A stretch of 64,000 nucleotides of DNA from Locusta migratoria (lineage: Eukaryota > Arthropoda > Insecta > Orthoptera > Acrididae), in assembly GCA_026315105.1 (NCBI GenBank), contig CM048750.1:261321151-261385150 (forward strand), written 5' to 3'. Shown here piece after piece: positions 1 to 11,980 of the stretch. The position numbers and the translations under genes were made by a program. The notes under the pieces are model-generated. The model saw only the letters and a list, made by a program, of their open reading frames with translations, was not told where the DNA came from and did no database searches. How positions within the stretch are numbered: position 1 is the stretch's first letter; each line of letters opens with the position of its first letter.

Positions 1-818
1 CTATTGGTTACATGCTGTAGTTAATTTTCTTTATTTTTGGGAAACTGAATTTATTCAATTTTATCGGTTCTCAGAACCACGTGGGTCCGAGTTCCGACTT
101 CCGGGATTTGCAGCTAGTCGCCTGAATTCACGGCACTTTTCATATGAAACAAGTACCTAGATCGATTTCTAACAGACTACAACTTAAGAATCCTCCGTGA
201 TTTTGTATAATGAATCCGATTTCCAACCACTTCACCTTCAGTAGAGCGCGTTCATGTAACGTAGCTGTGTGTTGCCGTTCGCGTGTTTGCTCGCGGTCCC
301 ATTCAGATGTAATTTAACTTGGTTATACACACGCACCATCCCAAAACAGGCACGACAGACCAGAGCCAGCTTCAAAGTGTTTTTGTATATTGTGTTTTGT
401 GCTACCTCCGACTTGCTGAATTTCGCCTTCGATAGCGGCGCCTGCTTCCGCCTCGTCTCAGCACGCTGATGTTGGTGAATTTCGCTGTGGCATTGCGTGT
501 GTGAGAGAGAATGAAGTGTAGTTTGTGAATCCTTCCCCCCCCCCCCCCAGTAGCGTTAAGTCATGCATAATTTAGGCTCGGCACCGTCTGTATTAATCCA
601 TGTAAGAGATGCATTTTTATTGTGTTAACGAAATTGGTTCCCCATTTTGCTTGTTTTCTATTTGAATAAACAAGTTTATGTTCAGCATAATCCGTAAGCT
701 GTCTATAAATTGTAGTTTTAGAGCGCCTTCCCTCTTTTATTTAATATTGTTCTTCACAAGTGCTGAGAACAGGCTCAGATGCAATCTGTCTTATGTCTAA
801 ATTCCGTTGCGCCATAAA

Positions 819-870
<52 letters not shown>

Positions 871-1206
871 CCACCTCCATAAGATAAGTTTAATTGTGGT
901 GGCTTGCTTATTAATGTCTGTGTGTAATAACGTGTGAGCTGCTATGTATATTGACCACTGTAGTATTAACTTCCTGTTATTGAAGTAATTTGAAACGAGT
1001 CAGTTCTCAGTTTGGGCCAGGGAACAAGGCTTTGTAGCAGGGAGTAACCAGTAGTTCACACAGAGCTTATTTGCTAATTTTAGTGATAATACAAAGCTCT
1101 TGTTACGCACAGTGGTCGACTTTTAACGTACACAATCAAATGGCAGCCAAATGGCGTGGAATATAGATTAATTCAATTGCACGCCATTTAGTAGCTATGC
1201 TATGGC
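1..1206. other. Unassigned DNA with homopolymer tracts
   Basis: I see no gene or recognisable mobile element here. A C tract lies at about 535-548 and an uninterrupted T tract of 48 at 821-868. The T tract could be the tail of an old minus-strand retroposon, but no body is recognisable next to it. Short open frames, such as one at 269-469, show no known domain. Confidence 0.5.
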
Positions 1207-1990
1207 CAGTGGCGGCTCGTACAAAATTTGACCAGTGTGCTACAATATTATAAAAATAAACAGGAAACAAAATATACTAAATGAAAAAGTCAACCTTTGT
1301 ATGATTACCTTTAATTAGATATCAATTAATACTGTATTGACAGTTAGACATTCAGGGGAATCTATAACAGCGCTGCCAACTGCATGTATTCACTGTAGGT
1401 AGTAAATATAACGTTTAACAAATATTAATTTTAGTTACAGAAATTAAAAATTTAGACTCAGAGGTATTTGAATACGAGCCTCACACAGGAATTGAGAGAC
1501 AACGAGCAAGACTCCTGAGTCAGCGCGCTAGTTGACTCTGTAAGCCGCAATATTCGTCATATACTATTCTTCCGCAGCCGTCACACGCAGCGCGATGAGA
1601 AATTTCGATCTGGTGTTGCAGTCGGTCTCAGCACACATGAGTCGCCAGGCCTGACGTCACGCCTGCGCATGCGCACTAGCGAACAGACGACTGCGCCGCC
1701 TCTCTGCGCACGTACCAGCGCGGCTGAATTCCACTTCAGCACACGGAGCTGGTTTCCAGCTATCGCGGCGAGAGCGCTCCAAAATGCGTTTCCATCCTTA
1801 TTACTAGCATACTAATACGCATTGGAAGGGATTGGCATAATTTTATTGTGGTATCTGGCTCGTATTCCAAGAGAAAGGATGTAATTTTACAGCGATTTAT
1901 CGCTTGCATTCGAAGAGAAATGGCATAATTTTGAGTAATATATTTACAGTGTGCTGCAGCACATTGGCACATTATCACCAGCCGCCACTG
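1207..1990. mobile_element. Non-autonomous hAT-type DNA transposon
   Basis: The element begins CAGTGGCGGC and ends GCCGCCACTG, so its termini are inverted repeats of the CAGTGGCG type seen in hAT elements. It is flanked by an 8-bp direct repeat with one mismatch (GCTATGGC at 1199-1206, GCTATGAC at 1991-1998), the hAT target-duplication length. The interior is about 780 bp, with a GC-rich CpG-containing part around 1560-1750. No transposase ORF is visible, so it would depend on a hAT transposase supplied elsewhere. The superfamily is inferred from ends and duplication length only. Confidence 0.72.
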
Positions 1991-2390
1991 GCTATGACTC
2001 GCCACTAGATGGCATACAAGGTAAGTGTTCACACCATCGAGCTTAAATTTCATAGAGTGGCGATAGGTCCGCCATGTCTGAGGCAAATTGAACTGCCGTC
2101 CACCATGTTATTTGGGGTATCGGCTGCCAGCTGGTATGCCACACCCACTCGGCTATTGTCCCTATTTACAGTTCCACATTTTAAATAAAGATTGACTATT
2201 GAATACAGATGTGCATCAACTTCCGTCAGACTTTTTCGAAGCTTCGAATTGCTGAGCCTGGCAGTAAATATCCTAAAAACGTGGTTATGAAATATCAACA
2301 ACCTATCTGTATTACAGTTCAATTTCGAATTATAACAGTTAGCCGAGGTTTGCAATAACAACTAAAGTTCCGCTGCGAAATATCTGTGTT
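1991..2390. other. Unassigned DNA between hAT element and LINE
   Basis: I see no gene, SINE head or terminal repeat in this interval. Two antisense open frames cross it but have no recognisable domain. Confidence 0.4.
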
Positions 2391-3735
2391 CTACATCTAC
2401 ATACATACTCCGCAATTCACCGTAAGGTGCGTGGCGGAGGGTACACTGTACCACTACTAGGCATTTCCTTTCCTATTCCACTCCCAAATTGAACGAGGAA
2501 AAAAAGAATGCCTATATGCCTCCGTACGAGCCCTAATTTCTCTTATCTTGTCTTTGTGATCTTTACGCGAAATGTAAGTAGGCGGCAGCTATATCGTACT
2601 ACACTCAGCTTCAAATTCCGGCCCTCTAAATTTACTTAACAGAAATTCACGAAAAGAACGTCGTCTTTTTTCCAGCGATCCCCAATTGAGTTGCCGGAGC
2701 ATTTCCGTGACACTCGCGCATTGGTGGAACCTACCGGTAAAAAATCTAGCTGCTCGCCTCTGAACCGCCTCTATGTCTTCCTTTAAACTGATCTGCTGCG
2801 GGTCCCAAACACTTGAGCAATACTCAAGACGTGGTCGTACAAGCGTTTTATACGCTGTCTCCTTTACAGGTGAAGTACATCTTCCCAAAATTCTCCCAAT
2901 AAACCGAAGTCGGACGTCCGCCATACAACTGTCCTTACATGCTCGTTCCATTTCATATCGCTCTGCAATATTACGCCTAGATATTTGAACTACGTGACAG
3001 CATCAAGAAGCTCACTACTAATGCTGTATTATGGGATTGTTTTTTCTACTCATGCGCATCACCTTACATTTTTCTACATTGAGAGCTAGCTGCCATTCTT
3101 CGCACCAACTAGAAATTTTGTCTAAGTCATCCTGTATGCTATTACAGTCAGTTACAGAAGACACCCTCCCATACACCACAGCATCATCAGCAAACAGCCG
3201 CATATTACAAGTTATTCTGTCCATCACATCATTTATATAGATAGAAAATAATAGTGGTCGTATCACACTCCCCTGGGGCACGCCTGACGATACACTCGTC
3301 TCTGATGAACACTCGCCGTCGACAACAACGTACTGCGTTCTATTACTTTGAAGTCTTTCAGCCAGTAACAAATCTGTGAACCTATTCCATAAGCTCGTAT
3401 CTTCGTTAGCAGTCTGCAGTGTGGCACCGCGTCTAACGCCTTTTTGAAGTCGAGAAAAACACAATCCGCCTGTTGCCCTTCATCCATGGCTCGCAAGATG
3501 TCATGTGAGAAAAGGGCAAGCTGAGTTTCACATGAACGATGTTTCCTATACCCGTGCTGATTCATGGAAAGAAGCTTTTCCGTTTCAAGGAAATTTACTA
3601 TACTCGAAATGAGAATATGCTCTAAAATTCTACATGAAACTGAAGTCAACAATATTGGCCTGTAATTATGTGGGTCAGTTCTCTTTCCTTTCTTATGAAC
3701 GGGATCACCTGCGCTTTTTTCCAATCACTAGGAAC
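2391..3735 (-). pseudogene. 5'-truncated CR1/jockey-like LINE, RT domain and 3' UTR
   Basis: Minus-strand reading frames give consecutive blocks of a non-LTR reverse transcriptase. First comes the NYRPI block near 3660, then the fingers/palm block with FLDFKKA near 3460. The SGVPQGS block follows near 3280 and the catalytic FADD at about 3182-3195. The thumb and C-terminal region, with the YCSSVWDP motif, lies at about 2589-2951. The blocks are in different frames, so several indels have broken the ORF. Endonuclease and ORF1 are missing, as in usual 5' truncation. The 3' UTR runs to about 2391 and ends in an ACATCT-like short repeat. Clade is CR1/jockey-like; I cannot resolve it further. Confidence 0.8.
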
Positions 3736-4695
3736 TTTGATTTTAATGCTGCTGTACATACAGTAGACAGTAATTGTTATGACGAACAATCATGACTATG
3801 GATCTTTACCTGCTGTTAATGTCTTGTAACAACTGCTTTCATAAAGTCTAGTATACACTTATCTGGTGTTTACCAAAGCTATTAAGTCTACAAACTTGTA
3901 AAGTAGCTGTTAAAGGGTTTTGTTGTAAACTTTGGTGGACGAAATTTGAGTACAATGACGAAGGTGACAACAAAATACTGCAATTATAGATGCGTCTGGT
4001 CATCTGCCACAAAAGCATTCCACGTCGAAATAAGATATCGTTAAAAACTTTCCTTGGTGCCTGCTGAAACAAGTAACGTTTGGTACATGTAATTTCAGTA
4101 GAAACACGGACGTGACATCAGAATAAAGCAATACAAATGTGCCTAGGTCAGCTGCCACAATAGCATTCCACACCGATATAACATATCATTAATTACGTTC
4201 GTTGGTGCCACGCTGAAATAAGTACATATTTGTTGCAAAGAACACAGACATATACAAGTAAATTCTGGTTGTCACTAGCGCTTTCATGCTTTGCACTGGT
4301 TGGTCTATCAGGTATTGTCAACAACAAATGAAAATATTTTTAAAGAATTTGTAGACACTCAGAAGTGTGGTTACATCAACCACAGAAGCGACAGAAGAAG
4401 AAATATCCCCAAAACACGCCTGTACTAGGTATAAAACTATGCATTTTTTGTGGTGTGTACTTCAAGGGAATTGCAGGATATGTCATCTGAAGCTTCACTC
4501 TTGGGGCAGCCAAGTGTCATTAGTCAGAAATTTGGTTTGAGTACAGGCAGACTGAAATTAAAGAAGGCAAAACATTTGGTGCTCTTGCACGAAATACTTT
4601 TTTTATCACTTCGATTTTTGAATTTAAGTGCTGAACACACTTTAGGCGTATTTCAGCAGCAAAAATTGTACAGGCAATACACACTAAATACAATA
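3736..4695. repeat. Unassigned DNA with a diverged 148-bp direct repeat
   Basis: There is no recognisable gene. A block containing CTGCCACA(A)AAGCATTCCA near 4004 recurs near 4152, with similar flanks out to about 4230. This gives a diverged tandem pair with a period of about 148 bp. The rest holds no motif I recognise. Confidence 0.4.
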
Positions 4696-5066
4696 TACAG
4701 GGTGTTACAAAAAGGCACGGCGAAACTTTCAAGAAACATTCCTCACACATAAAGAAAGAAAATATGTTATGTGGACATGTGTCCGAAAATGCTTAATTTT
4801 TATGTTAGAGCTCATTTTAGTATTTCTCTTTAAATGTAAATTGAAATAATTCGTGCAGACAAGTGTTAAAATACCCAATTGTTTCGTTAGTATGTACTGT
4901 ACTTCCTCGATTCACCGCCAGTTGGCCCAATTGAAGGAAGGTAATGTTGACTTCAGTGCTTGTGTTGACATGCGACTCATTGCTCTACAGTACTTGCATC
5001 AAGCACATCAGTACGTAGCATCAATTGGTTAGTGTTCATCACAAACGTGGTTTTGCAGTCAGTGCA

Positions 5067-5694
5067 ATGTTTACAAATGCGGAGTTGGCACATACCCATT
5101 TGATGTATGGATTAGCACGGGGCAATAGCCGTGGCGCGGTACGTTTATATCGAGACAGATTTCCAGAACAAAATGTTCAAATGTTCGTAAATCTATCGGA
5201 CCAAACTGCGTGGTCATCAGTCCGTACCTTACAAACTACTTAAACCTAGGTAAACTAACCTAAGGACAACACACACACCCATGCCCAAGGGAGGACTGGA
5301 ACCTCCACGGCGAACAACCGCGCGCTCCGCAGCGAGGCGCTTTAGACCGCTCGGCTACTCCACCGCGGCATTTCCAGAACGAATGTGTCCCGACAGGAAG
5401 ACGTTCGAAGCAATTGTTCGGCGTCTTAGGGAGCACGGAACATTCCAGCCTATGACTCGCGACTGGGGAAGACCTAGAACGACGAGGATACCTGCAATGC
5501 ACGAGGCACGTTTTCCTGCAGTTGACGATAACCCTAATGTCAGCGTCACAGAAGTTGCTGATGTACAAGGTAACGTTGACCACGTCACTGTATGGAGAGT
5601 GCTACGGGAGAACCAGTTCTTTCCGTACCATGTACAGCGTGTGCAGGCACTATCAGCAGCTGATTGGCCTCCACCATTACACTTCTGCGAATGA
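5067..5694 (+). pseudogene. Transposase N-terminal fragment (DUF4817-like HTH), split by a SINE
   Basis: The ATG at 5067 opens a frame with an N-terminal helix-turn-helix region of the type often annotated DUF4817 in insect transposases. It reads about 34 codons and is then interrupted by the SINE insertion at 5170-5369. Reading resumes after the SINE and contains a second HTH-like block with VTVWRVL near 5590. It stops at 5694, just before the catalytic domain would begin, and the right terminal repeat follows immediately. The gene is therefore both SINE-disrupted and C-terminally deleted. DUF4817 assignment is from memory of the family's motif order. Confidence 0.65.
5170..5369 (-). mobile_element. 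tRNA-headed SINE, family A (full length)
   Basis: The tRNA-like head is on the minus strand at the right end, with an A box (TAGCCGAGCGG) and a B box (GGTTCCAGTCC). The body carries the GACTGATGACCACGC block and ends in AACATTTTG. It is flanked by an 11-bp duplication, ATTTCCAGAAC, at 5159-5169 and 5370-5380. It inserted into the transposase frame. Confidence 0.88.
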
Positions 5695-5758
5695 TTCATC
5701 CAACAATCCAAATACTAAAATGAGCTCTAACATAGAAATTAAGCGTTTCCGGACACAT

Positions 5759-6878
5759 TGTCGTGTCCTACATAGGAAAGAGGTAGCAAGGTCAGTCTGC
5801 ATATCTCGAGCGGAAAGGAGTGATTGCAGAGAGACAGTACAGGCATCTACTACAGATGCGGATTTCGGGACTCGAGAGGATACTTGTTTAGGAAACTTTA
5901 TAGAACTCCTAGGTACCTTGCATTGAATTTATTGCATCATTCTAAGTCTACTACATTGGGGTTAGTTATTTAAAAACAAAAAGTATAAATCGTTTGCCAC
6001 AACAGAAGCCAGTGATTACGTTCCGTAGCAGCATCCCCTAGACAGACGCACTCTCCGAGAGAAACAGACTGTCGTGGAGCACCCCGAGGCCGACGGCGAT
6101 AGTCAGGGGCTGGCGCCCGACTCGTCTGACTGATAACTCCCCTCTTGATCCAAAAACCGGGGGTTTTAATGGCCGGTGTGGGCGCACCTCTTTTCCCCAC
6201 TTTCCGACAGTTAACAATTTCCTATTGGCCGCTGCTTGGTTCAACCAATCTAAATTGTGGCTCGCCCTCTCTCTGAGTCCTCTAGCGAACCACTTTTCAG
6301 CCCTGTCCTTTCTGCCATTCCCCGGGTGGGGAGGTGGCTTGTTTGTGCACTAACAAAATCCATACTTGGTAGCAACATTGTTCAGCTGAAAGTAAAACGT
6401 CACGACGCTACCCAATATGGGCAACAACAACAATGTTTTACGTCAGTTGGCCACACCTTAGGCTCCGCCTTAGGCCACGCCTCAGGGGAGCTGCTAACTT
6501 GCAGTTTTTCTTCTTTACCCTCTCACTCTAGCCTCGTGGAACCATTGACGTTGCTGTTCCCAAGTGACTGGTATCAACTTTGCTACGTACATTAAAACGT
6601 GCCTGTTGGCCACCAAGTACTAATGTATCGTCTTACAACAGCGTCTAGACGCTATATGAAGTTACGCCCATCTTCTCCGAAAGGTAACCTCCACCCTGGG
6701 ACGGTGGCCGAGGGCATCAGCAGTTCGCTATGAGATTTCTTTAGTGCCTACATCTCGTAAGATATACGTGTCTGTTTTAGCCTGTTATCTTCAATGGTCT
6801 CTATTTCTCAGCCTGGAGTGCGTCTCTGTGGCTCACTCAGCCTCTCAACAATTCCAACAGTAAAATCAATATATGACA
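5759..6878. mobile_element. Probable solo LTR (1120 bp) inside the Tc1/mariner-type element
   Basis: The inserted block starts TGTCGTG and ends ATGACA, giving TGTC/GACA inverted tips as in LTRs. ACAT is duplicated on both sides (5755-5758 and 6879-6882). The host element's intact left terminal repeat shows that the two outer halves would join exactly across one ACAT, so this is a true insertion. No coding sequence is visible. A 4-bp duplication fits a Ty3-type or Bel/Pao-type solo LTR. The orientation is not clear. Confidence 0.58.
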
Positions 6879-7224
6879 ACATGTCCACATATATTTTCTT
6901 TCTTTGTGTGTGAGGAATGTTTCCTGGAAGGTTGGCCGTACCTTTTTGTAACACCCTATATACTGAATACAACAACAGCATACGATAGACAGACTACTCG
7001 CAAATCTGCAGTCGTCTCTATTTCTCAGCCTGGAGTGCGTCTCTGTGGCTCACTCAGCCTCTCAACAATTCCAACAGTAAAATCAATATATGACAACATG
7101 TCCACATATATTTTCTTTCTTTGTGTGTGAGGAATGTTTCCTGGAAGGTTGGCCGTACCTTTTTGTAACACCCTATATACTGAATACAACAACAGCATAC
7201 GATAGACAGACTACTCGCAAATCT
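6797..7224. repeat. 217-bp tandem duplication across an element junction
   Basis: Two units, 6797-7013 and 7014-7224, are nearly identical by eye. Each contains the last part of the LTR-like insertion, the outer right terminal repeat of the Tc1/mariner-type element and about 50 bp of flank. The duplication is therefore younger than both insertions. Confidence 0.85.
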
Positions 7225-7714
7225 ATTGACCACCAAAAATATGGCGGGTGAGTTTACGAAGTTTGTCGCAAAGAGCGCTGTAGCTCATGTGTTTATCCAT
7301 TCTATGAAATTTAAGCTCGTTGGTTCACACGAAGCCAGTCATGGCGCAAGAAGTGCCTTCGTCTGTACAGGACTTTAGCGCCGGTTGCAGTGCTCCACGT
7401 GACGAAATGCGTGTATCGGGCTCAGGGGAGACTGTGGGTGCTGGGGAGCTGTTGAGAGAGCGGTCTGTGTGTATGTACGGTGCCGGGCGCGCCTGCAGCT
7501 CTCCGTGGCTTCCTTGGGACAAGCGGCGTCTTGTACGTCCGGTGCAGGGGATGGGCGCACGCCAACAACGCCTCCCTGTCAGAGCACAGCACGTGCAAGC
7601 CACGTGCCGAGTAAACGCTCGCCCGAGCCGAGGCAGGCATCGCCACGGCTTGCACCCAAGCGTGGTGTGGCGTAGCTGTTCAGCGGATCGTTTGTGATTT
7701 ATCTACGAGGTCTG
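7225..7714. other. GC-rich unassigned DNA
   Basis: The stretch at 7380-7680 is clearly more GC-rich than its surroundings. It has open frames on both strands but no recognisable domain, start context or splice structure. I do not call a gene here. Confidence 0.4.
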
Positions 7715-8535
7715 TTCAGTACACTTATCACTGCCATTAGGGCATGTGTGGAGGAGAATTTGCGTAGGTGCTACAAAGATCGTAGCATCTATATCTATTC
7801 AGACAGCCAGGCAGCCCTGAGATCACTGGCAGCTCCTTCAACAAGGTCTAATATTGTTGCAGAATGTCACAGGGTTCTGGTGGAGATAGGGGAAAGCAAT
7901 AGAGTAAACCTATTGTGAGTCCCTGGGCACAGTGGCAATGAAAATTCCGACAGATTAGCCAGAATGGGGGCAGAGACTCCATTTATTGGACCGGAACCTG
8001 TCCTGACAATCACCAAGGCAATGATCAAATTGGAGCTACGTAACTGGCTCAGAAGACAGCACGTAGAATATTGGACCAAAGTCTACCAACAAAAACATGG
8101 CAAGGTAATGATGCCAAAGCCATGTTTTAAAAGAAGCTCTGCAATCCTGGGCCTGAACAGGAGAGAGATTAGACTCATGGTTGGACTGCTGACAGGCCAT
8201 GGGAATTTCAAAAAACACCTACATACAATGGGAATAACAGAAGGGGACCCTAAATGTAGGATATGTGATGACGGTGATGAAACTGCATCACAGCTAATCT
8301 TCGAATGCATTGCATTGGAGAGTAAAAGGCACAGAACATTTGGGACAAATAGACCCGAAGAAATTGTGTCTAATAAAGAACTAGTAAAGGGACTCCTTGC
8401 ACTGTTCAAAGGCATTGGTTGGCTTTACTAGATATACAGGGAGCAATACCGCACAATAAACTTAGTTTCGGTGCGGGCAGTGGTGGGTTGGACCAAGACT
8501 GTTTTTGGCTTCCCTGGAAAAATCAAATCAAATCA
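7715..8535 (+). pseudogene. 3' end of an R1/I-like LINE: RNase H domain and C-terminus
   Basis: The reading frame contains an RNase H block with SDSQAAL at about 7799-7819. An in-frame TGA at 7916 is followed by the VPGHSGN block of the same domain. Downstream, a C-terminal segment at 7964-8431 contains CRICDDG near 8253, resembling the C-terminal zinc-knuckle region of R1/I/LOA-group LINEs, with the expected His not obvious. The 3' UTR ends in an AAATC short-repeat tail at about 8519-8534. Reverse transcriptase and endonuclease are absent by 5' truncation. The group is inferred from the RNase H domain. Confidence 0.7.
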
Positions 8536-8829
8536 GTACACTTGCACATAATAGTTTGCGATCGGGAGCTCTCACGGGAGCGAACTAGTTCGCTCTTTCA
8601 GTTCGTCCGCTTCCAGTGACGGCTGGTGGAGGGGGAAGTTCGCCCACGTAGCTGCTTCATGCGCTTGCTGCTTGATCCGCTAACGATATCACGCAAACCA
8701 AAAGAAACAGTTTGTGGATAATTTCTCGCGTTTAAGTTTAGAGTTATCTCTATATCTTGGCATTATGGAATTTATTAGTCAGATATTGGAGAGTGCAGAA
8801 CACATAAAAAAGAACTATGTAATCTAGAG
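8536..8829. other. Unassigned DNA with a short perfect palindrome
   Basis: There is no gene. GAGCGAACTAGTTCGCTC at 8578-8595 is a perfect 18-bp palindrome. Similar AACTAGTTCG and AGTTCGTCCG words recur near 10904-10950 and 11320-11345, suggesting scattered pieces of one old element. Confidence 0.4.
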
Positions 8830-10302
8830 ACGATGTTGTAGGAAAGGAAGAGGAAGTATATCAAGATGAAATAGGAGATACTATACTGAGAGATGAATTT
8901 GACAGAGCCTTGAAAGACCTAGGTCGGAACAAGGCCCCAGGAGTACATGACATACCCTCAGAACTACTAAAGTCTCTGGGAGAGCTAGCCATACCAAGAC
9001 TATTTGAACTGGTGTGTAGAACGTATGAGACAGTCGAAATACCCATTCCAAAGAAATCAGGCACATACAGGTGTGAAAATTACAGAACCATCAGTTTGAT
9101 AAGTCATGGTTGCAAAATTTTAACACGAATTATCTACAGGAGAATGGAAAAGCTGGTAGAAGCTGACCTCGGGGAAGATCAGTTTGGATTCAGGAGGAAC
9201 GTAGGAACCCGGAAGGCAATACTCACTTTACGTCTTACCTTAGAAGATAGATTAAGGAAAGGCAAACCTACATTTTTAGCTTTTGTAGATTTGGAGAAAG
9301 CATTTGACAATGTTGACTGGAATACACTCTTTCAAATTCTGAAGTAAGCAGGGGTAAAATATAGGGAAAGGAGAGTTACTTACAACTTGTACAAAAGCCA
9401 GACCGCAGTTATTAGACTCTCCGATGTTATTCAATTTGTACATCGAGCAAGCGGTGAAGGAAAACAAGGAAAATTTTGGAATAGTGAATAAAGTTCAGGG
9501 GGAAGAAATAAAAACATTGCGTTTTGCTGATGACATTGTAATTCTGACAGAGACAGCGAAGGACCTGGAAGAGCAGTTGAATGGAATGGACAGTGTGTTG
9601 AAGAGAGCGTATAAAATGAACATTAACAAGAGCAAAACAAAAATAATGGAATGCGGTCTTAGAAAATCAGCTGATGCTGAAGGCATTAGATTAGGTAACG
9701 AAACAAGGAAGGTGGTAGATTAGTTTTGTTATTTGGGTAGTAAAATAACATGCGATAGTCGCAGTGCAGAAGATATAAAATGCAGAGTGGCAATGGGAAG
9801 AAAAGCATTTTTCAAAAAGAGAAATTTGCTAACATCGAATATTAATTTCAGTGTAAGGAAGTCTTTTCTGAAGGCATTTGTGTGGAGTGTTGCCTTGTAC
9901 GGGAGTGAAACGTGGACGATAAGCAGTGCGGACAGGAAGAGAATAGAGGCTTTTGAAATGTGGTGCTACAGAAGAATGCTGAAGATTAGGTGGATAGATC
10001 GCATAACCAATGAAGAGGTACTGAACGGAATTGGTGAGAAAAGGAATTTTTGGCATATTCTGACTAAAAGAAGGGATCGCTTGGTAGGACACATTCTTAG
10101 ACATCGAGGATTCGTAAATTTAGCATTGGAGGGAAGTGTGTGGGGTAAAAATCGCAGCGGGAGACCAAGAGACGCGTATAGTAAGCAGATTCAAGTGGAT
10201 GTGGGTTGCCGTTCTTATGAGGAGATGAAAAGGTTCGCTCAGGATAGAGTAGGGTGGAGAGCTGCATCAAACCAGTCTCCGGACTGAAGACCATAACACA
10301 CA
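8830..10302 (+). pseudogene. RTE-like LINE copy a, ORF2 RT and C-terminal region
   Basis: The frame at 8910-9347 carries NKAPGVHDIPSELLK, the YRTISL block and FVDLEKAFDNVDW. A later frame has FADDIVIL (catalytic FADD at 9522-9533), and 9733-10287 holds the C-terminal region with GSETWT and FEMWCYRRML. The segment with the GVRQGCSLSP block is missing near 9415, and a TAG at 9345-9347 and another at 9721-9723 interrupt reading. The catalytic motif survives but the ORF does not. The end ACTGAAGACCATAAC precedes a CA-rich tail. The RTE-like clade name is inferred and the I/ingi group is a possible alternative. Confidence 0.78.
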
Positions 10303-10375
10303 CAACGCGCCCTCTCGCTATTGCCCGTCGGTCTTCGGAAAAGAATCCAACGAATTATGAAGCGAGATACGTTTG

Positions 10376-10876
10376 TTTTGTATCCCATCCACGTCGCCAC
10401 TTTTGTGTCCCAGCCTCGTCGCCACCTTTGTGTCCCGTTTCCGCCGGTTGTCCTGGGTGTCGGTGGCCGAGTAGAGAGAGACCGACACAGGAAAATAGGA
10501 TGCACGCTTGTGCAGGTACGGAGGTGACCAGCCAGTGGGACAGCAGAAACTAGAAACACTAGGCTAAAGTAGAACAAGTAGTATATTTCGTAGAAAGATT
10601 ACAATACTTAACTTGGAGAGCAGCAGACTAGTAGAATGTTGATACATAGTTTAGATAGAGGCCTGCCTACTGATGATTCCTAGTGCCTATCCGATAGCCA
10701 AGTCTTAACAGGTGCCTATCTGATTCCCAAGTGAACGATGCAGTTCAGTGGTGGCCACGAGCGGGATTGTAGGAGAGGGCGCTCGTGGCTAACATCGTAA
10801 GAACGCCGCGCCGTGCGTGCATGGCGGCGCGCGGCGTAAGTACGTGGCGCGCACTTCATACTTGTGCGACACCACA
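10376..10876 (-). mobile_element. Solo LTR of the Ty3-type family
   Basis: Read on the minus strand, it starts TGTGGTGTCGCACAAG, exactly as the LTRs of the element at 24351-28732 do. It ends in GGGATACAAAA. A 6-bp repeat CGTTTG flanks it (10370-10375 and 10877-10882). No internal region remains, so it is the product of LTR-LTR recombination. Its 3' end holds three tandem units of LTR end plus primer-binding-like sequence, against two in the other copies. Confidence 0.85.
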
Positions 10877-11408
10877 CGTTTGGAGTAATCGCCCGCTGCT
10901 CCTAGTTCGTCCGCTGTTCCTAGTTCGTCCGCGCCTTCTAGTTCGTCCGCCCTTTTTGGCTTTTGATGTCGCTTTTTATGACAGTTTTTTATGTAATGAA
11001 TCAGTGTTGTCAAATCGTGTGCTATTACACGTATTTTTGGGCGATTAGACATCAAATACTTAGGAAAGTAAACCAGTTATTTACACGAATGTGTGATACA
11101 ATGGTATTCAACTACTTTGCATACAGAGTACTCGTAGTACTTTATTTTTAAAATAGATTTCTTGTGGTAGTGAACTATGAAACTATAGCTGAGCTGCATC
11201 TCAGCTCGAAATGAAGGTAACTGACAGAAGGAAATCACGCGATTCTGCGCGCTTTCGCGTCCTCTCGCTGTTCCCCGTCAGTCTTCGGAAAAGGAGCGGA
11301 CGAACTAAGAGGCGAGGGATCTGCGAACTAGTTCGCGAAGTTCGCCTGTGGGTGCGCTCTTCCGAAATAGTTCGTTCGTGAACTACGCAAGACTACTGTA
11401 TTACATTC
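10877..11408. repeat. Unassigned DNA with an 18-bp minisatellite
   Basis: Three imperfect 18-bp units containing CTAGTTCGTCCG lie at about 10896-10950. The stretch at 11255-11320 resembles the sequence just left of the solo LTR at 10304-10369 (CCTCTCGCT, GTCTTCGGAAAAG). The LTR therefore inserted into a local repeat. No gene is seen. Confidence 0.5.
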
Positions 11409-11523
11409 GTAATATCGCGCCAATGCAGTGTTCGAGCGAGATGCAGTTTTCATCCCTGCCCACGTCCGTGTTTAATTTCTGTCGAAATTTTTATTATTGT
11501 ACTAGCTTAATTTCCGCTACTTC

Positions 11524-11686
11524 CGTCTCGCTGCGGAGCGCGCGGTTGCTCGCCGTGGAGGTTCGAGACCTCTCTGGGGCATGGGTGTGTGTGTTTGTCC
11601 TTAGGTTAGTTTAACTAGGTTTAAGTAGTTTGTAAGCTAGGGACTGATGACCACGCAGTTTGGTCATATAGATTTACAAACAAACA
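11524..11686 (+). mobile_element. tRNA-headed SINE, family A (5'-truncated)
   Basis: The copy lacks the first 30 or so bases of the head but keeps the B-box region (GGTTCGAGACC), the GACTGATGACC block and the 3' end. The 12-bp duplication TTCCGCTACTTC flanks it at 11512-11523 and 11687-11698. The same insertion is in the duplicated copy, so it predates the segmental duplication. Confidence 0.82.
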
Positions 11687-11980
11687 TTCCGCTACTTCGC
11701 ATGTGTAAACTGGATGGTCTACATAGATTGTTACTACTTCTCAATATAAATTTTCATAGATTTAGCTTTAAAAATGCTTTCCTAATGAAGTATTTTGATA
11801 AAACTTGCCATTCCCTATTGTACTATTGATGGCAGAATTCAAAACATCCCAAAATACTTATTAATGAAATCTTCTCGGGTTACAAGCCGCGTCATGTGGT
11901 TTACTGCCCACGAGCTTTCGATAGAGATCTCCTCTGCCATTGTCAAGTGGATGACTGTCATTTCGCGGCCGCTTCCGTGC

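Larger units (their letters stand above)
4698..6958 (+). mobile_element. Tc1/mariner-type transposon (DUF4817-like), interrupted twice
   Basis: The left end AGGGTGTTACAAAAAGG is next to TA (4696-4697). The right end CCTTTTTGTAACACCCT stops at 6958 and is followed by TA. Terminal inverted repeats are long, about 130 bp. The right repeat is cut in two: its inner half lies at 5708-5758 and its outer half at 6883-6958. An 1120-bp insertion lies between them, and a SINE lies at 5170-5369. The transposase N-terminus is visible but the DDE domain is absent, so the element is internally deleted and cannot move by itself. Confidence 0.72.

Noticed and set aside
269..469. Short plus-strand open frame near the window start
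   Set aside because: It has 66 codons, no recognisable domain, and no support from splice sites or promoter motifs; frames of this length are expected by chance.
7320..7697. Possible gene in the GC-rich stretch
   Set aside because: Open frames overlap on both strands, as expected from high GC and few stops. None shows a conserved motif.
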